Shown in pieces: positions 12,630 through 24,700 of a DNA stretch of 64,000 nt (positions are counted from its first letter, which is position 1; the number at the start of each line of letters is the position of its first letter). Source of the DNA: Chrysaora quinquecirrha (taxonomy: Eukaryota; Cnidaria; Scyphozoa; Semaeostomeae; Pelagiidae). The translations under genes were made by a program, and so were the position numbers. The notes beneath the pieces were generated by a model. That model saw nothing but the letters and a program-made list of their open reading frames with translations. It was not told the DNA's origin and did no database searches. The DNA lies in assembly GCA_014526335.1 (NCBI GenBank), contig JACTAT010000016.1, positions 1-64,000 of the forward strand. Reading direction: 5' to 3'.

Positions 12630-13352
12630 ATATAGTAGTCAGGGCGCTATGGTAAATGCAGCATGCAAAATCTGTGGGCAATGCAAAAAATGATTTACAA
12701 CAAGTGCAGAAGCTTGTAGATGACAAATCAACTTGTTGGATCTCTCCAAATTACTTATGGGTGTAATCCGGCAGCATTTTGTGCTTTTCCCGTATACTTT
12801 TCTATATTCTTCGAAACCTTGAAAATGGCACAAATTCAAAATCACTGCATGAAAATCGAAAACAACAGTCAGAAAGTGCTTGCAGAGTACTTTAAGAACA
12901 CATGTTGTTTTTGAAATTCGGTCATTCTCCTCCCAAGATATTGATTGGTGAAATTTGAGTGCCCCCCTGGAAGCACGATAAATTTCTCGCTCGTGCAAAA
13001 TTGCAGGGGGGGCACTCAAAGTTCACTTCTCTATTACTCTTGTTAGATGAGCTCAAATTCAACAAACAAGGTCTCTTTCGAATGCACTCAATAAGCGTTT
13101 TCTGGCAGTAGTTTTAAATTTTTCATGCAATGATTTTGGATTTCGGTCATTTTCAAGATTTTGAAGTAAATGAAAAACTGTATGGGAAAGCATAAAATGC
13201 TGCTGGGTTCCCCTCACAAGTAATTTGGTGATGTCCAACAAGTTGATTTGTCATCTACAAGCTCTTGCACTTGTTTTAAACCATTTTTTGCATTGCCCAC
13301 CGATTTTGCAGTCTGACCCCTTGTTTCTGTCCCGTAGCGACCTGACTATATG
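12630..13352. mobile_element. Foldback element with about 300-bp diverged inverted arms
   Basis: 12645-12900 and 13080-13320 are inverted copies: both strands read gcttgtagatgacaaatcaa and, further in, a shared stretch ending near caaaatcattgcatgaaaa. Outer ends also pair (agtcagggcgcta at 12637, tagcgacctgacta at 13337). The loop has a second short palindrome around a G/C run (12961-13017). The arms show many differences, so the insertion is old. The open frames in it are chance. Confidence 0.7.
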
Positions 13353-14694
13353 GACGTGCCATCCGATCAACAAAATGCCAACCCGAAATTTCTACCATAT
13401 TCCTTAAAATATATATCCATAATTATACGAAAATAATAACTTATACACTATTATTTTATCTGCTAAAACGTCTTGTAATTTGTCAGTTCGAATCGAACTT
13501 CATCAATAAAAATGAAAACAAACGAAAGTTAGTCCGTTTTTCAGCAAGTTGATACCGATTTTCGAGAATTCAATACCCTTATCTTCACCGAATTTTAGAA
13601 AATTAACACCCATATTTTTACCAAAATCATGAAAAACGATACCCTTTTGGACGACACGTCCCCAGTACTCAAATAATATTAAGTACCCCCCAGGACCGCA
13701 CCCATTACGTTTTTGAATAGTTTTGCGATATGTACCTTCATAAAACTTAAAACACTGCCAGTGAACTCTCTGTTATTTTCAGAAATTTCAATTACTCAGT
13801 ACACTTTCTTTTTAATAAGAAACCGCTCAAATAGCAACTAGGGCTGAACTGATCTCTAGCAACTTAAGGGTTCAATTGAATTACTGTAAGCAACTAAAAA
13901 GTCATAGAACCAAGCTTAGAAAAAAAAGGTAACTGAATAACAAGTCAGCTGCCCAGGGGCGTCGTTGTCCCGAGAGCGAGGGAAGGAGGCACATCCACCC
14001 TAGACTGAAATGGTAGTCGGTAATTTTGAATAAAAAAGATTCCTTGTGGAAATTCAAGAGACCGACAAACTTTTATTCGTTGTGTACAGGGTTTACTTTA
14101 GTAGCAGTTGTTTTAATGTTTTTAACTGATGGTTTCCTAATGCATTGCAAAAAAAATTGGCAGGGCATTAACCCCATTTCGCAGGGCAGTCATGAATACA
14201 CCACCCCCCAACCAAAACACTCTAGTTTTGCCCCTGGTCAATACTGTTAGAACGCATACAGGAGCCTTAGGAGGAGCCTTATTTTGCGGGGAGGGGGGAT
14301 TAGTTGGTGGATTATTATCAATGCTTATTATAATAATTATTATTGCTGCTGTTCTTAATTCGTTTGAGATGCTCTCTTTTCAAACAACTGAAGCCGAATT
14401 TTAATAGCGCCTATTTCACGCGGGGCTTTTAAATTTAACGGGTGTCAGTTTCAGCCAATTTTGCCCCTCGGGTTTGCGAGAAACAACGTGCGCTATTGTA
14501 TGCAAAAACTGGTATTGGCTATTGTATGCAAAAACATTGGAGTTAGTGGGCTTTAGACTTAACACATGTTTGTCAGTTTGTGAAAGCCCGGACTTTCTCC
14601 AATTCAATTTCGCAATGATTTGCGCCGAATTTTAAGGTTTTTCTGCAAATACTGCCCGGGTATGGTGGATGGTATGAGTCCATGTAATTATGCA
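13353..14694. other. Intergenic, no gene seen; remnant repeat near 13590-13705
   Basis: No supported coding exon. 13590-13705 (aaaacgataccc ... gtaccccccaggaccgcacc) resembles the right end of the insert in NIT2 intron 3 near 50335-50410 (aatcgataccc ... gtaccccacttgggagaacgcacc). It is probably a shared old repeat. Confidence 0.4.
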
Positions 14695-15165
14695 TGCTTT
14701 TTAGACCACTACCGAAAGCTTGTAGTCATTAAGAACGAATGTAGAGCGTCAATGTTAGTACGTGGCTATGTTCTTTAGACCACCACCGAAGCTTGTAGTC
14801 ATTAAGAACGAATGTAGAGCGTTAGTACGTAGCTACGCTCTTTAGACCACCACCGAAGCTTGTAGTCATTAAGAACGAATGTAGAGCGTCAATGTTAGAA
14901 CGTAGGTACGTTCTTTAGACCACCACCGAAGCTTGTAGTCATTAAGAACGAATGTAGAGCGTCAATGTTAGTACGTAGCTACGCTCTTTAGACCACCACC
15001 GAAGCTTGTAGTCATTAAGAACGAATGCAGAGCGTTAATGTTAGTACGTAGCTATGTTCTTTAAGCCATTAAGAGCGGATGCAGAGGGCCCATGTCAGTA
15101 ATCAGTAATGAATGTTCTTCAGAACACCACAGAAGATTGGAGTCATTAAGAACAAATGCAAATAG
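14695..15165. repeat. Minisatellite, period about 73 bp, 5-6 copies
   Basis: Successive units begin with ttagaccaccaccgaagctt at about 14701, 14775, 14842, 14915 and 14988. Each contains gtagtcattaagaacgaatg and ends in a tacgtagctacgctct-like palindrome. One unit is short by a seven-base deletion (agcgtcaatgtt becomes agcgtt). A diverged sixth unit runs to about 15165. Confidence 0.85.
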
Positions 15166-15511
15166 TACAAGACACAAAAAACATCAGACTTATCAAAAGC
15201 AATCAAGAAATAGTACATTTTCCGCAAATAATTCTACTCAGCTTATCTTCATTTAACATTTGAAACTAAAACCGAGGCGTTTGCAAGGAAGAACTACTAA
15301 AATGAGAATGTTACATCTGTCACCTCGAAGATTTTTGGTTAACAGTTCACATTTCTTGGTTGTGTCCGTATAATTTAAAGTTGAATCAGTTGCTAATTGG
15401 TCGGTGGGGATTCCCTATGCGACTGAAAGTGGCACACCCCCTGTATAAGTTATCCCCTGTAAAACAGAGGTCTAATGGCGAATGTTCGAGTTAATGTATG
15501 TTAATTATTAC
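15166..15511. other. Intergenic, no gene seen
   Basis: Unique-looking DNA between the minisatellite and the pogo-like element. No frame or repeat is recognised. Confidence 0.4.
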
Positions 15512-15709
15512 ACAGTTGACATCCGCTATCTCGAACTCTTAAGGTAAACTGAAATTTGTTCGAGATAGCGAATGTTCGAAATAATGGGGTTCGACATAGC
15601 GGATGATTTTTCTATACAAACTCTTATACCAAAAAAGGGGAAATGGAAAATCGTTCGAGATAGCGAATGTTCGAGATAGCGGGCAGTCGAGATAGCGGAT
15701 GTCAACTGT
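15512..15709. mobile_element. pogo/Tigger-like MITE (198 bp)
   Basis: The termini are inverted copies of acagttgacatccgctatct (left 15512, right ending 15709). The interior repeats ttcgagatagcgaatg several times in both orientations. The terminal cagttgac...ctatctcgaa pattern is typical of pogo/Tigger TIRs. No TA duplication is clean at both sides and there is no transposase. Confidence 0.65.
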
Positions 15710-15789
15710 ATCATTAAGCATATTCTATGATACTAAAACAAGATTAATGAGTAAAAAAGAGAGTTACGAAACAAAACTGTTTACCAAAA

Positions 15790-18700
15790 TTAATAAAACG
15801 ATACTATTGCAATATTACCAAGTGCATTAACGTTTTGAAAGTAGTTAGCCATTAAAGTACGCATTTCTTGAACACTTTTTATCTTTGTCCAGCATACCAA
15901 TGTCCCTTCACTGTTATGTTGATGCGAGTCAAAAAAGAAAATGCCACCATTTGGGTCTATTGAAAAAATTGAGCTCCTGCCCTCAACAATATACAGGCAA
16001 TTAATGTAACGAGCCTCGTTACGGGCACCTTCAACTGCCCTTTCAAGAGTATTTTCAGCGGATTCGCTTGCAGGAAAGATGTCAAAGATATCTTCAATAA
16101 CAGGAACAACATCCTCCCGTGACAAGTGATCGCAGACCTCTTCTACATTGGGTAAAGCAAAATTTTCACCTGCATCATTATATTCATCATATATTCGGTT
16201 TCCAGAAGCAATGCTGCTATAGATAAGAGCGATCATTTTTTGATGATAGTTCACTGGTGTCGTCGATCTTGTAAGCAAGTTGCTTAAAAGTATTTGCAAA
16301 AAGCAAATTAATGAAAATGCAAGCATTGCTTCCGTTGCGGCCTCTAAATGTTGACTGGGCGACTTCTGCGGGAAACAATGCGAGGTATACTCCTTCTTGT
16401 TGATACATTTCTAATCTGGGCAATTCAAAGTTGAGATCTGAAAGTTGTTCCAAAACGGCAACGGTGTTTTCATCCTGATATTCCTCAAGATCATCAGCCT
16501 CATCATCTGAATCTTCCCCATCATCAAGTTCAGGAGAATCTATGTCATTTTTGAGGAAATCAGTCGTATCTTCGCACAAGTTTTTAGGTCTTTCATCATT
16601 TAAGGAACCAATAAACCAGCGTTGTCCTCTCCTAACTTGTTCGACACAGTAGCTGATGCCTTGTAGTAAAAGCGATCGTTTTCCTCGACTTACTTCACAA
16701 CTACTGCACAGCTTCAAAACCTAAAATAAACGTATTTTAAACTATCACAACAATCATATAATGTCTAATAACAACTTACTAAAACGTCTGCTATAAAACA
16801 AATAATGACAATTCTGAAAGCAAATACACACAAGGTAAGAAGAGGAAGTGAACAATTTTGTACGCTTTACCGCAAGTCCGAGAGACTGGAATGATCTATA
16901 GGCATTTCGAGGACATTTTAGGAAGTTGTAAAAAAAACTAAGTGCCAACTCTAATGATACAAAGAGGTAGCTACATAGGGACAAAAACAAAACATAAACG
17001 TAACCACAATCTGTGTTTTCACAAAGATGTCTGTTCAGCAATAGACTTATTTGGAATTTTGGTAACACTGGGGCTCAGGCAGCTAGAATTCCCACAACCT
17101 TTTTCAGAACTTGACAAATGCTATTATTGGACCAGAAAATTCCAAATAAGGCAGTAAAAACAAACTTACCTCTTCTGTTGTTGTCTTCCGACAGAGACAC
17201 TCACTTTCTGATTCTACAAATAAAAAAAATTCTCATTGCAAAATTGAAGAACTTAATCCAGAACAAGCTAGGTTGTTGACTCGAAGCTTTCTTGAAAAAA
17301 ATAGCAACGCTATCGCAATGTCCGAAGGACAATAGTCAGCATCATAATCGTCATCAACATCATGGAAATTGTTATCATCATCATTATCTTCATCATCTTC
17401 ATCATTAAAACATTAAAACAATTCTCATACAATTTCCAAACATCATGAAAAAGAATAAGTAAAATAGAATAAGACTCAGTAAACAACGAAATCAGAAATG
17501 GTATATAACCTTGAAGTGTTTGGATATCTTTTTGAAGCGCTGGAACGTTTATGTCCATGTAAAACTTCAAATAGCTCTTCATCTCCTCTGCAATTATGAC
17601 CTTTTCCTCTTGAAGTCGATTTATGCTTATTGCAATGACGAGAACAGCTTGCTTCAGTTGCGAATTTACTGACAAAGGGAGAAAGGGAAAGTCAACGATC
17701 CAGATAATACAAAAAGGCATACATTGCTAGAGCCAAAATTTGAATGACACAGTGATATTCTCTAAAATTTCTTTTCCACAGAAAAGTTAGCAATTGGAAT
17801 TGTGGAACTGTTATAAAATGGTTTGAATGAAATATCAAAGAGCAACCAGAATAACTGTAATGTAATTTAAGACAAATTCAAAGATTGCACATGCAGTTGT
17901 ATTTTATTTTACGCGAACAGACCCAAGAAACCATAATTTCATTTTCTTTTCCTGATAACCATTAGCAAAATACGGACTATAGTACATTTATTCACATTTT
18001 GGATATGAAGTTCAGTAACTTAAGTTCGAAGACTATGTGAATAACAAAATTAGATAATTGATGACCACACCTCCAACGCTTGATGTCTGCTGAATTACCC
18101 ATGGAAAGTTTCCTTGATTAATTGATGACACGTCAACAACTGGATAGGCCCGCATTTCCTTGTCATTTGAACCAGTAATATTATCATTGTAATCTTGGGC
18201 GAGCTTTCTAAGTTTTTCTTTTTGGCGAGCTACTTTAAGCCGAAGCTGTCTTCTCTTTTTACAAGTATCTAGAAGGAAAACGAAATAGCCAACAAGAGTT
18301 ATTTTAAGACAAACATTAACATGAATGCTACCTGTAGAAATGCTTACTATGTTTACTTTACTCATTGAAAAGAGCAATATTTTTTTCAACCTGCATCAAA
18401 ACCATTCTTCACCAATATGTGGCTCACGTCTTTGGTATAAGTTAGCAATCTTATTAAACAGAAAAACAACACAATGCAATAACAGATTATCAAGTTGCAA
18501 ATAGCTCTAAAACAGTCAAGGTAACCTTTTAACTCAAAATGAAATAAATACCCGTTAGACGTCCTATATTGTTGGAGATGTGCAGATTTGAATAAAATAA
18601 AGCTTCAATTTTTGCTGCTGTGCACATAGGATTTTTGTCTAAGTTTCAAAGCCTCGTCTTCAAAACCAGACACAATGCCGCAAGATGTATTTTTGCAAGG

Positions 18701-21700
18701 AGCTTTCTGTTGAGAGAAATAAATCTCTCCAGCAGAGTTTCAACTGGCTTTGACAAGATTTTCAAATCCAATGACTTCAAAGACAGCTGGGTTAGACTTT
18801 GAATATTCAAAACATAATGTCCTTCTTCTGGGAGTTTCTGAAGGTCTTTCAGCGTCATTATAAGCAGCATATATTCTTCGATGGGCGAAATTTCCAATGA
18901 CATTAATGCATTTTGAGATACTGCAAAATAGAACAGAATGGCATTATGTCACTTAAGTCAGTGAATGATCTCGCATTTCTATTTAAAGCTATAACTCTCT
19001 GCAAAAACATATTTCAATTCACTAAACAGTCAAAGGCAAACAAAAGTCCATGTGATCTTCATCTCCATTGGTTTGCGTTGATACAATGTTGACTTTGATG
19101 AAAAGCAGTTTCATTTTTTTTCACTCCTTTGTACTTTACCTGTATGACATTTAAAAACTGATGCTGAAGGTACCGGTTGTTTTAATTTAGAATGGTTAAG
19201 TCAGTAAATTAAACCTTGAGCATGAGTTATCGCCGATTTTTTCCATTCTGCTATTGTTTTTTGGGTGACACACGGGGAAAGACCAGTTGTCTTCCTATTA
19301 AATTCTTCTTTTAGAGAATGTAGCTTGGTCTTTACCTAAAAGTGAGTAAATGCTTATACATTTACACGAGGCTGACAAAGGTATTAATAAATGTCATTAT
19401 TCTACATTAGAATAAATATACTCTTATGTTTGAGCTCAAGCCGAGAAAAAGAGAAATAAAATGACAAAAGATTTTAACTTATGATTAACCACCAATACCT
19501 TAGTGGTTCTCAAAACATATTACATATTCCAAAAATTCAATATATCTCATACAGTTAAGCATAAATAACACATCATCATATAATCATGAATGTATAGATG
19601 TATAGATTGTTTTTTACACAAATTATTTAGCTTATAAAGACATTCGCAAACAATTATCAAAAAAACAAACCATCATTAAACGCTTTTGCAGACTTTTTGC
19701 CAGATTTAAAATTTTTCGTCTGTTCCAGAACATGGCAAATTCTGTTATAGATTCTTCACGATCTGTTAGAGAAATCATATAATGTTCTCAAGGCCTATCC
19801 ATTCAAAGCAACATAAAACGAACATAACTACCGGGACAAGGTTTTAAGATGGAGCAGCATGTACAAATTATAGATAATCAATTCACATTTTGGAAAATGC
19901 TTGTGTCACGAAGGATTTGATCACGATCGACTGCTTTTTTACACAAAATTTCTTAGCAACCACTTAAATTCTGCTATATATTTGACTAGAGCCTCATGCA
20001 ATCTTGTCGGTATCTAATAACACATGCAACTCACATTCCGGTTTCATGTGCTTTGTTGTGACTCCTGTTCTAGAAAGGTAGCTAAATATCTGCTCATCTT
20101 CTTCGCCAATTGTGTAGCCACTTCCTTCCTTCCACATCCCCCCATACAAGACCTTAAAAAAGAAAATTAAGCATAATAAGTAAATTTCATCTACATTAGT
20201 TTTGCATTCATAAGGCCTTATATATCGTAAAGTCATATTTCATTGTAATTGGAGACAAATGTCATTTAAGTCATCAGAAATTAAATGTGGCATTAGATCA
20301 CCGCATTAAGCAGTAGAAAGTTAAGTTGATTGCCACGCTTGCTTAAATTGATATTCAGGACGGCCTTGTTCTTCATTCATGTATTACTAAATGTATTTAC
20401 TAAATGCCTCAAACTTCAGATTCATTTTCAAAGGAAGGTCTTCATGTACCACTACATGCACGATGAACATTTCACTATTAGGAAATATGGTTTTTTTCCA
20501 AATTTGTTATTTCAACTGAACAAAGAGCTTATAGTAAAGGTTGGCAATTTAAAACGGCAGAGAGAAAACAGCTCTAAATTCACCCGCGATTTAGCAGCAG
20601 GACTGTCACATTATAGTTTTATTGAATTCATCAGGACAGAAATGCCATATGAAAGGGAATCAACACCAGTTAATTGGGCATCATAAATTTAGTGGTACAC
20701 GAAGGCCTACCTTAGAAAATGAATCTGAAGTTGCAGGCATTTTAATAAATGAAGAACAAGGCCGTCCTGAAGATCAATTTAAGCAAATGTAGCAACCCGT
20801 TTGACTTTTACTACTTATTGCGGTGAGCTACTGCCACATTTAATTTCTGATGACTTAAATAGCGTACGGAATTGCTTTGAATTCACAATGCAATTAATAT
20901 AAGTCATGATTGTACTCTGCAAAAAGACTGTTCATTAGAAAAGACAAAGACGTTATCAGCGATAAAAGATTGGGCATATGCCAAATTTATGGGTGTTGAT
21001 TCCCTTTAAACTAGTTATAAATTTTTCGTAAAATACAAAAGGAACCTCGCAAGCTGGAGGATGCCCTTTAACATGAAACATTCCAATAGCCGGAATTTGT
21101 TGCAAAGACAGCTCATAATCAACTTTTGACAGCCACTTCCAATATCTACAGGCTACATCACTGAAATAAAACTTGGAATTTGAATGGTAATTTTTCTGCA
21201 AATAATAAGCGTAGCCAAATATCTCTCCTCGAAACATGTTCACAGCCTTTTGTGCAAGACAGTGTCTGCAGCTGACAACTTCAAGACCAGTCTCATCTCG
21301 TTTGCCACCACCTACAAAGGTGTTTCTAGCAGCTTGCCACTGAGACGAACCACATAAACTTCCATCATCATCCTGAAATTTAAAGATAATAACTTTAGGG
21401 ATACTAACATTGCCAAATATGAGTCCAAAACAATTTCTTTTCATCCTTTAAATAAACAAGATTCCAAGAAGAAAGTCTACAAAAAATTCCTGTAACCAGT
21501 AGTTGCAGTTTGGTGACAGTAACAGCATTTTCAGCATACAATGTTATCCTTGTTAATTATATCCATTTTATGTTAGCTGTTCAAAAGGAAATATATGCCA
21601 TGAGAGGGATCAAAAACAAGAGTCGGCTATTTCTTCCATTTAAATCAAACACAAAAATGTATCCCCTTTATAACATGATTGAAGGGACCATTAGATTTTA

Positions 21701-24700
21701 GAGTTGGTATGTTATGAGGAAATGCTATTAAATAGAACTTATGATCAGAAGGACTTATAAACAAACACTTCATATGAGAAGGACATTATAAACAAACACT
21801 TTATCAGGGAGTAGATTATAAGGAATTATATTAAATCCAGTTTATACTAAAATTTTTTCTTCTGCTAATACTTCACTAACTTTTCACGGTCTGCAATCTC
21901 AAAAGGTGGACATAATTCAGGCTTTGGAAAGCAAAGAGGCAAATAATCATACAGACCATCAAAACCATTCCCCCAAAATCTGCATAATTCAATTGCTCAA
22001 GAACTCATGCAATTCAGTTTCAAAACCTCAAAGTTATGAGAAAAGACCAGCAGATGTACTTACCTTGTACTTTGATCTTGAGCCTTTGTAGACATCATTT
22101 ACCAAATCATTCACATGGCTGTTATCACAAATAAAATTTTCCCCATAGTAAGACTGCCGCATTCTCCTAAAAGAATCAAATGTATATCGGCAACAAATTA
22201 ACACAGAGTTTTTACTGTCTTTTAGACAATGATCTAAAATTAGCATTTTTATGACCTAATATGCCTAAAACTCAGAAAATATAACACTCCTGGCCGTAAA
22301 AACATTGTAGCAGGTGGCCAGTTGAATTGCCCTCCTTGTCAGGTCAGATGGGCAACAATGTCAGGAAAACACTTTCAAAATGCACTGATACTAGATATTT
22401 TGTTTGTCCGATCAATACAATTCCTATGACACAGGTCAGAACAATGAATGGGTTTTCTTGAACCATTGTGTTGAATTGTAATTCAATCGTCCACCTAGAG
22501 CAAATGAGGTTGGAGTTGAGGCACGCACAGTGATTCCAAGCCACAAACAGAGAGGCTTGATATATCATTTGTCATAGCATTATGGATGAGCTAAACAATC
22601 ATACAATCTACTCAAAATAATTGTCAGACAACTCACCGACCAGCACTTTTATAGCGATAGGTTTTCATGTTCCCATCAAATATTGCAGCATGTTGATTGA
22701 CATGGCAAGAAGGACAGGTAAACATGTCAATTTTTCTTATAGTATTTAGCTCATACTGTAAATACTTGTACTCTTTAAAAGAATTTGAAAAGGCTTCTCT
22801 TTGAATAATGCCAACCTATTAGATAAAAAGAACATGTTAAACTATGCAAACATTAGCAAAAAATAAATTATTGAAATATATTTACAAAGAAGAAATTTTT
22901 TACAAAAAACTAAAATACAGAATGACATCCCATGGACAGATTAAGTCCCCTGGACTTTTAAAGTCCTCTTAAAGAGTGACAGACCTTGCAATTCCTCATA
23001 AATTATTCAAGAGACATAAGAGGCCTTGGTTTTAATTTTTAAAAGGTTTGATAATTATGTATTCAAGCTATGTTGGCTTTTTCCTTTTTGCAGCAGATTG
23101 CTATTGTCTGCTACTCATCAAAATTCATCAACAGCTTGAAAATGGCCAGCTTATTCAGGAGTGAGTTATTCACAACAAGAATCTCCTTTCTTAACAGAAG
23201 AGGCAATTTATGGAATCAACAGCATCTTTTTGTTATTAAGAATATTTGGATATGGGAAGAGAATAGAAAATCTTTTGTATGATCTCACTCTTGATGTTTC
23301 ATCATGATTCCTTCTCATTATCACAGGTAGTGGTTATAAAGTACAAACATCTGTAAATGACAACTAGAGGGATTATATTCTCAGATATTCTATTGAACTT
23401 ACTCTGCCATTTGCAAGTGACAAATCTTGTAAGCTCTCTATGAACCCATTCTCTGAGGAGCCAGGCATCCACAAATGGTAGTGGTCCCAGCATTGAAACA
23501 GATCTTCATCAAAAAGGTAAGTCACTGTATCAACAGTTCCAGGCCAAAAGTGTGAGCCAATTATTATTGAAATATCTTTAAATGGATCCTTTGTATATCC
23601 ACATTGCAAACATTCTATAGTGAATTTGCAGAGGTCAAACCTTCCTGAAACATGAACAAATTTTACATTGAATATTACTAATAGTCTAAAACTCTGTTAA
23701 TCCTTTAATAAATATCTCAAATCCTAGCATGTTTTACTTCCTGTTTTGTTTGGAAAATACTTCTGTTGTCAAGATTTAGCTTTGGTAGTCCAGTTTGGAA
23801 AGTATTGAACAAACACAGACAAGAATTTTAAAAATACAATTGGTAGGTAGGTCATATTTCTTAAGAATCATATTAACAACAAGGAAAACAAGAGCTAATT
23901 GACTTATTTATTTTGCAAAGCAAAGTGCAATCAATGCATTGACTATTTGTGGCTTGCCCCTACTTTTACTGCTCTTATTTTTTGTCACACACAAGTTATC
24001 AGCAAAACATGCTATGCTTGTTATAACTGCTAAGTGTATCATATTTATTTCTAATATTGGCTGAAACGTACCTAAAGTTGTAACTACAATGCATTCTTGG
24101 TTGTTGCGAGTTCTTTCCCATTTTCCTCTACTACAACAATTGTCACAGTGTGTTGGCAACATTAGTTCTGGAAAGCGAGCTGAAATATAACATGAATATT
24201 TTTAAATTAAGTTTATATGTTACCATTATTCAAATAAACATACTTCCATTCATTATAAGTACTAACAAGTGCAAACTTTACAATCGGGAAAATTAATATG
24301 TGCACTCTCTAGCTAAGCCATCACTTATGATATAAAATGGGATTTATTCAGAAAACTGGATAACTAAGATTTTCAGCTACTGTCAAGTGATTTACAAATC
24401 TAATTTTGTTAAACTTTCAAAACAAAGGTACCAAGCTCTCCCCTAGTAATATTTTATGTAAAGTCTGAACACTGCACATAACATAACTGGAATTTCAATA
24501 AACAGTAGACAAAAGAATAAAATTTCATATAACTCATATTTGCATACTAATATCAATTATTTTCATGCCATCTGTAATCCCTTGACAAGGTGCTAAATTC
24601 TGCAACTGATTTTCTGCATAAACCAGCCTATCATGTAAAGGGTGAGATGAATGTATCTTATCATCACAAAACAGCAAAGATACTGATACTTTCGACATTG

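Noticed and set aside
12639..13407. Four small frames in the foldback element
   Set aside because: Inverted-arm shadows of each other with no protein-like features.
16754..17068. 104-codon hydrophobic frame (-)
   Set aside because: Falls in a KDZ intron whose flanking exons join in phase; biased AT-rich composition.
18552..18920. Alternative frame in the KDZ exon (reads NVIGNFAHRRIYAAYNDAE)
   Set aside because: It also stays open but does not match the phase of either neighbouring exon. The chosen frame fits both and needs only one stop to be explained.
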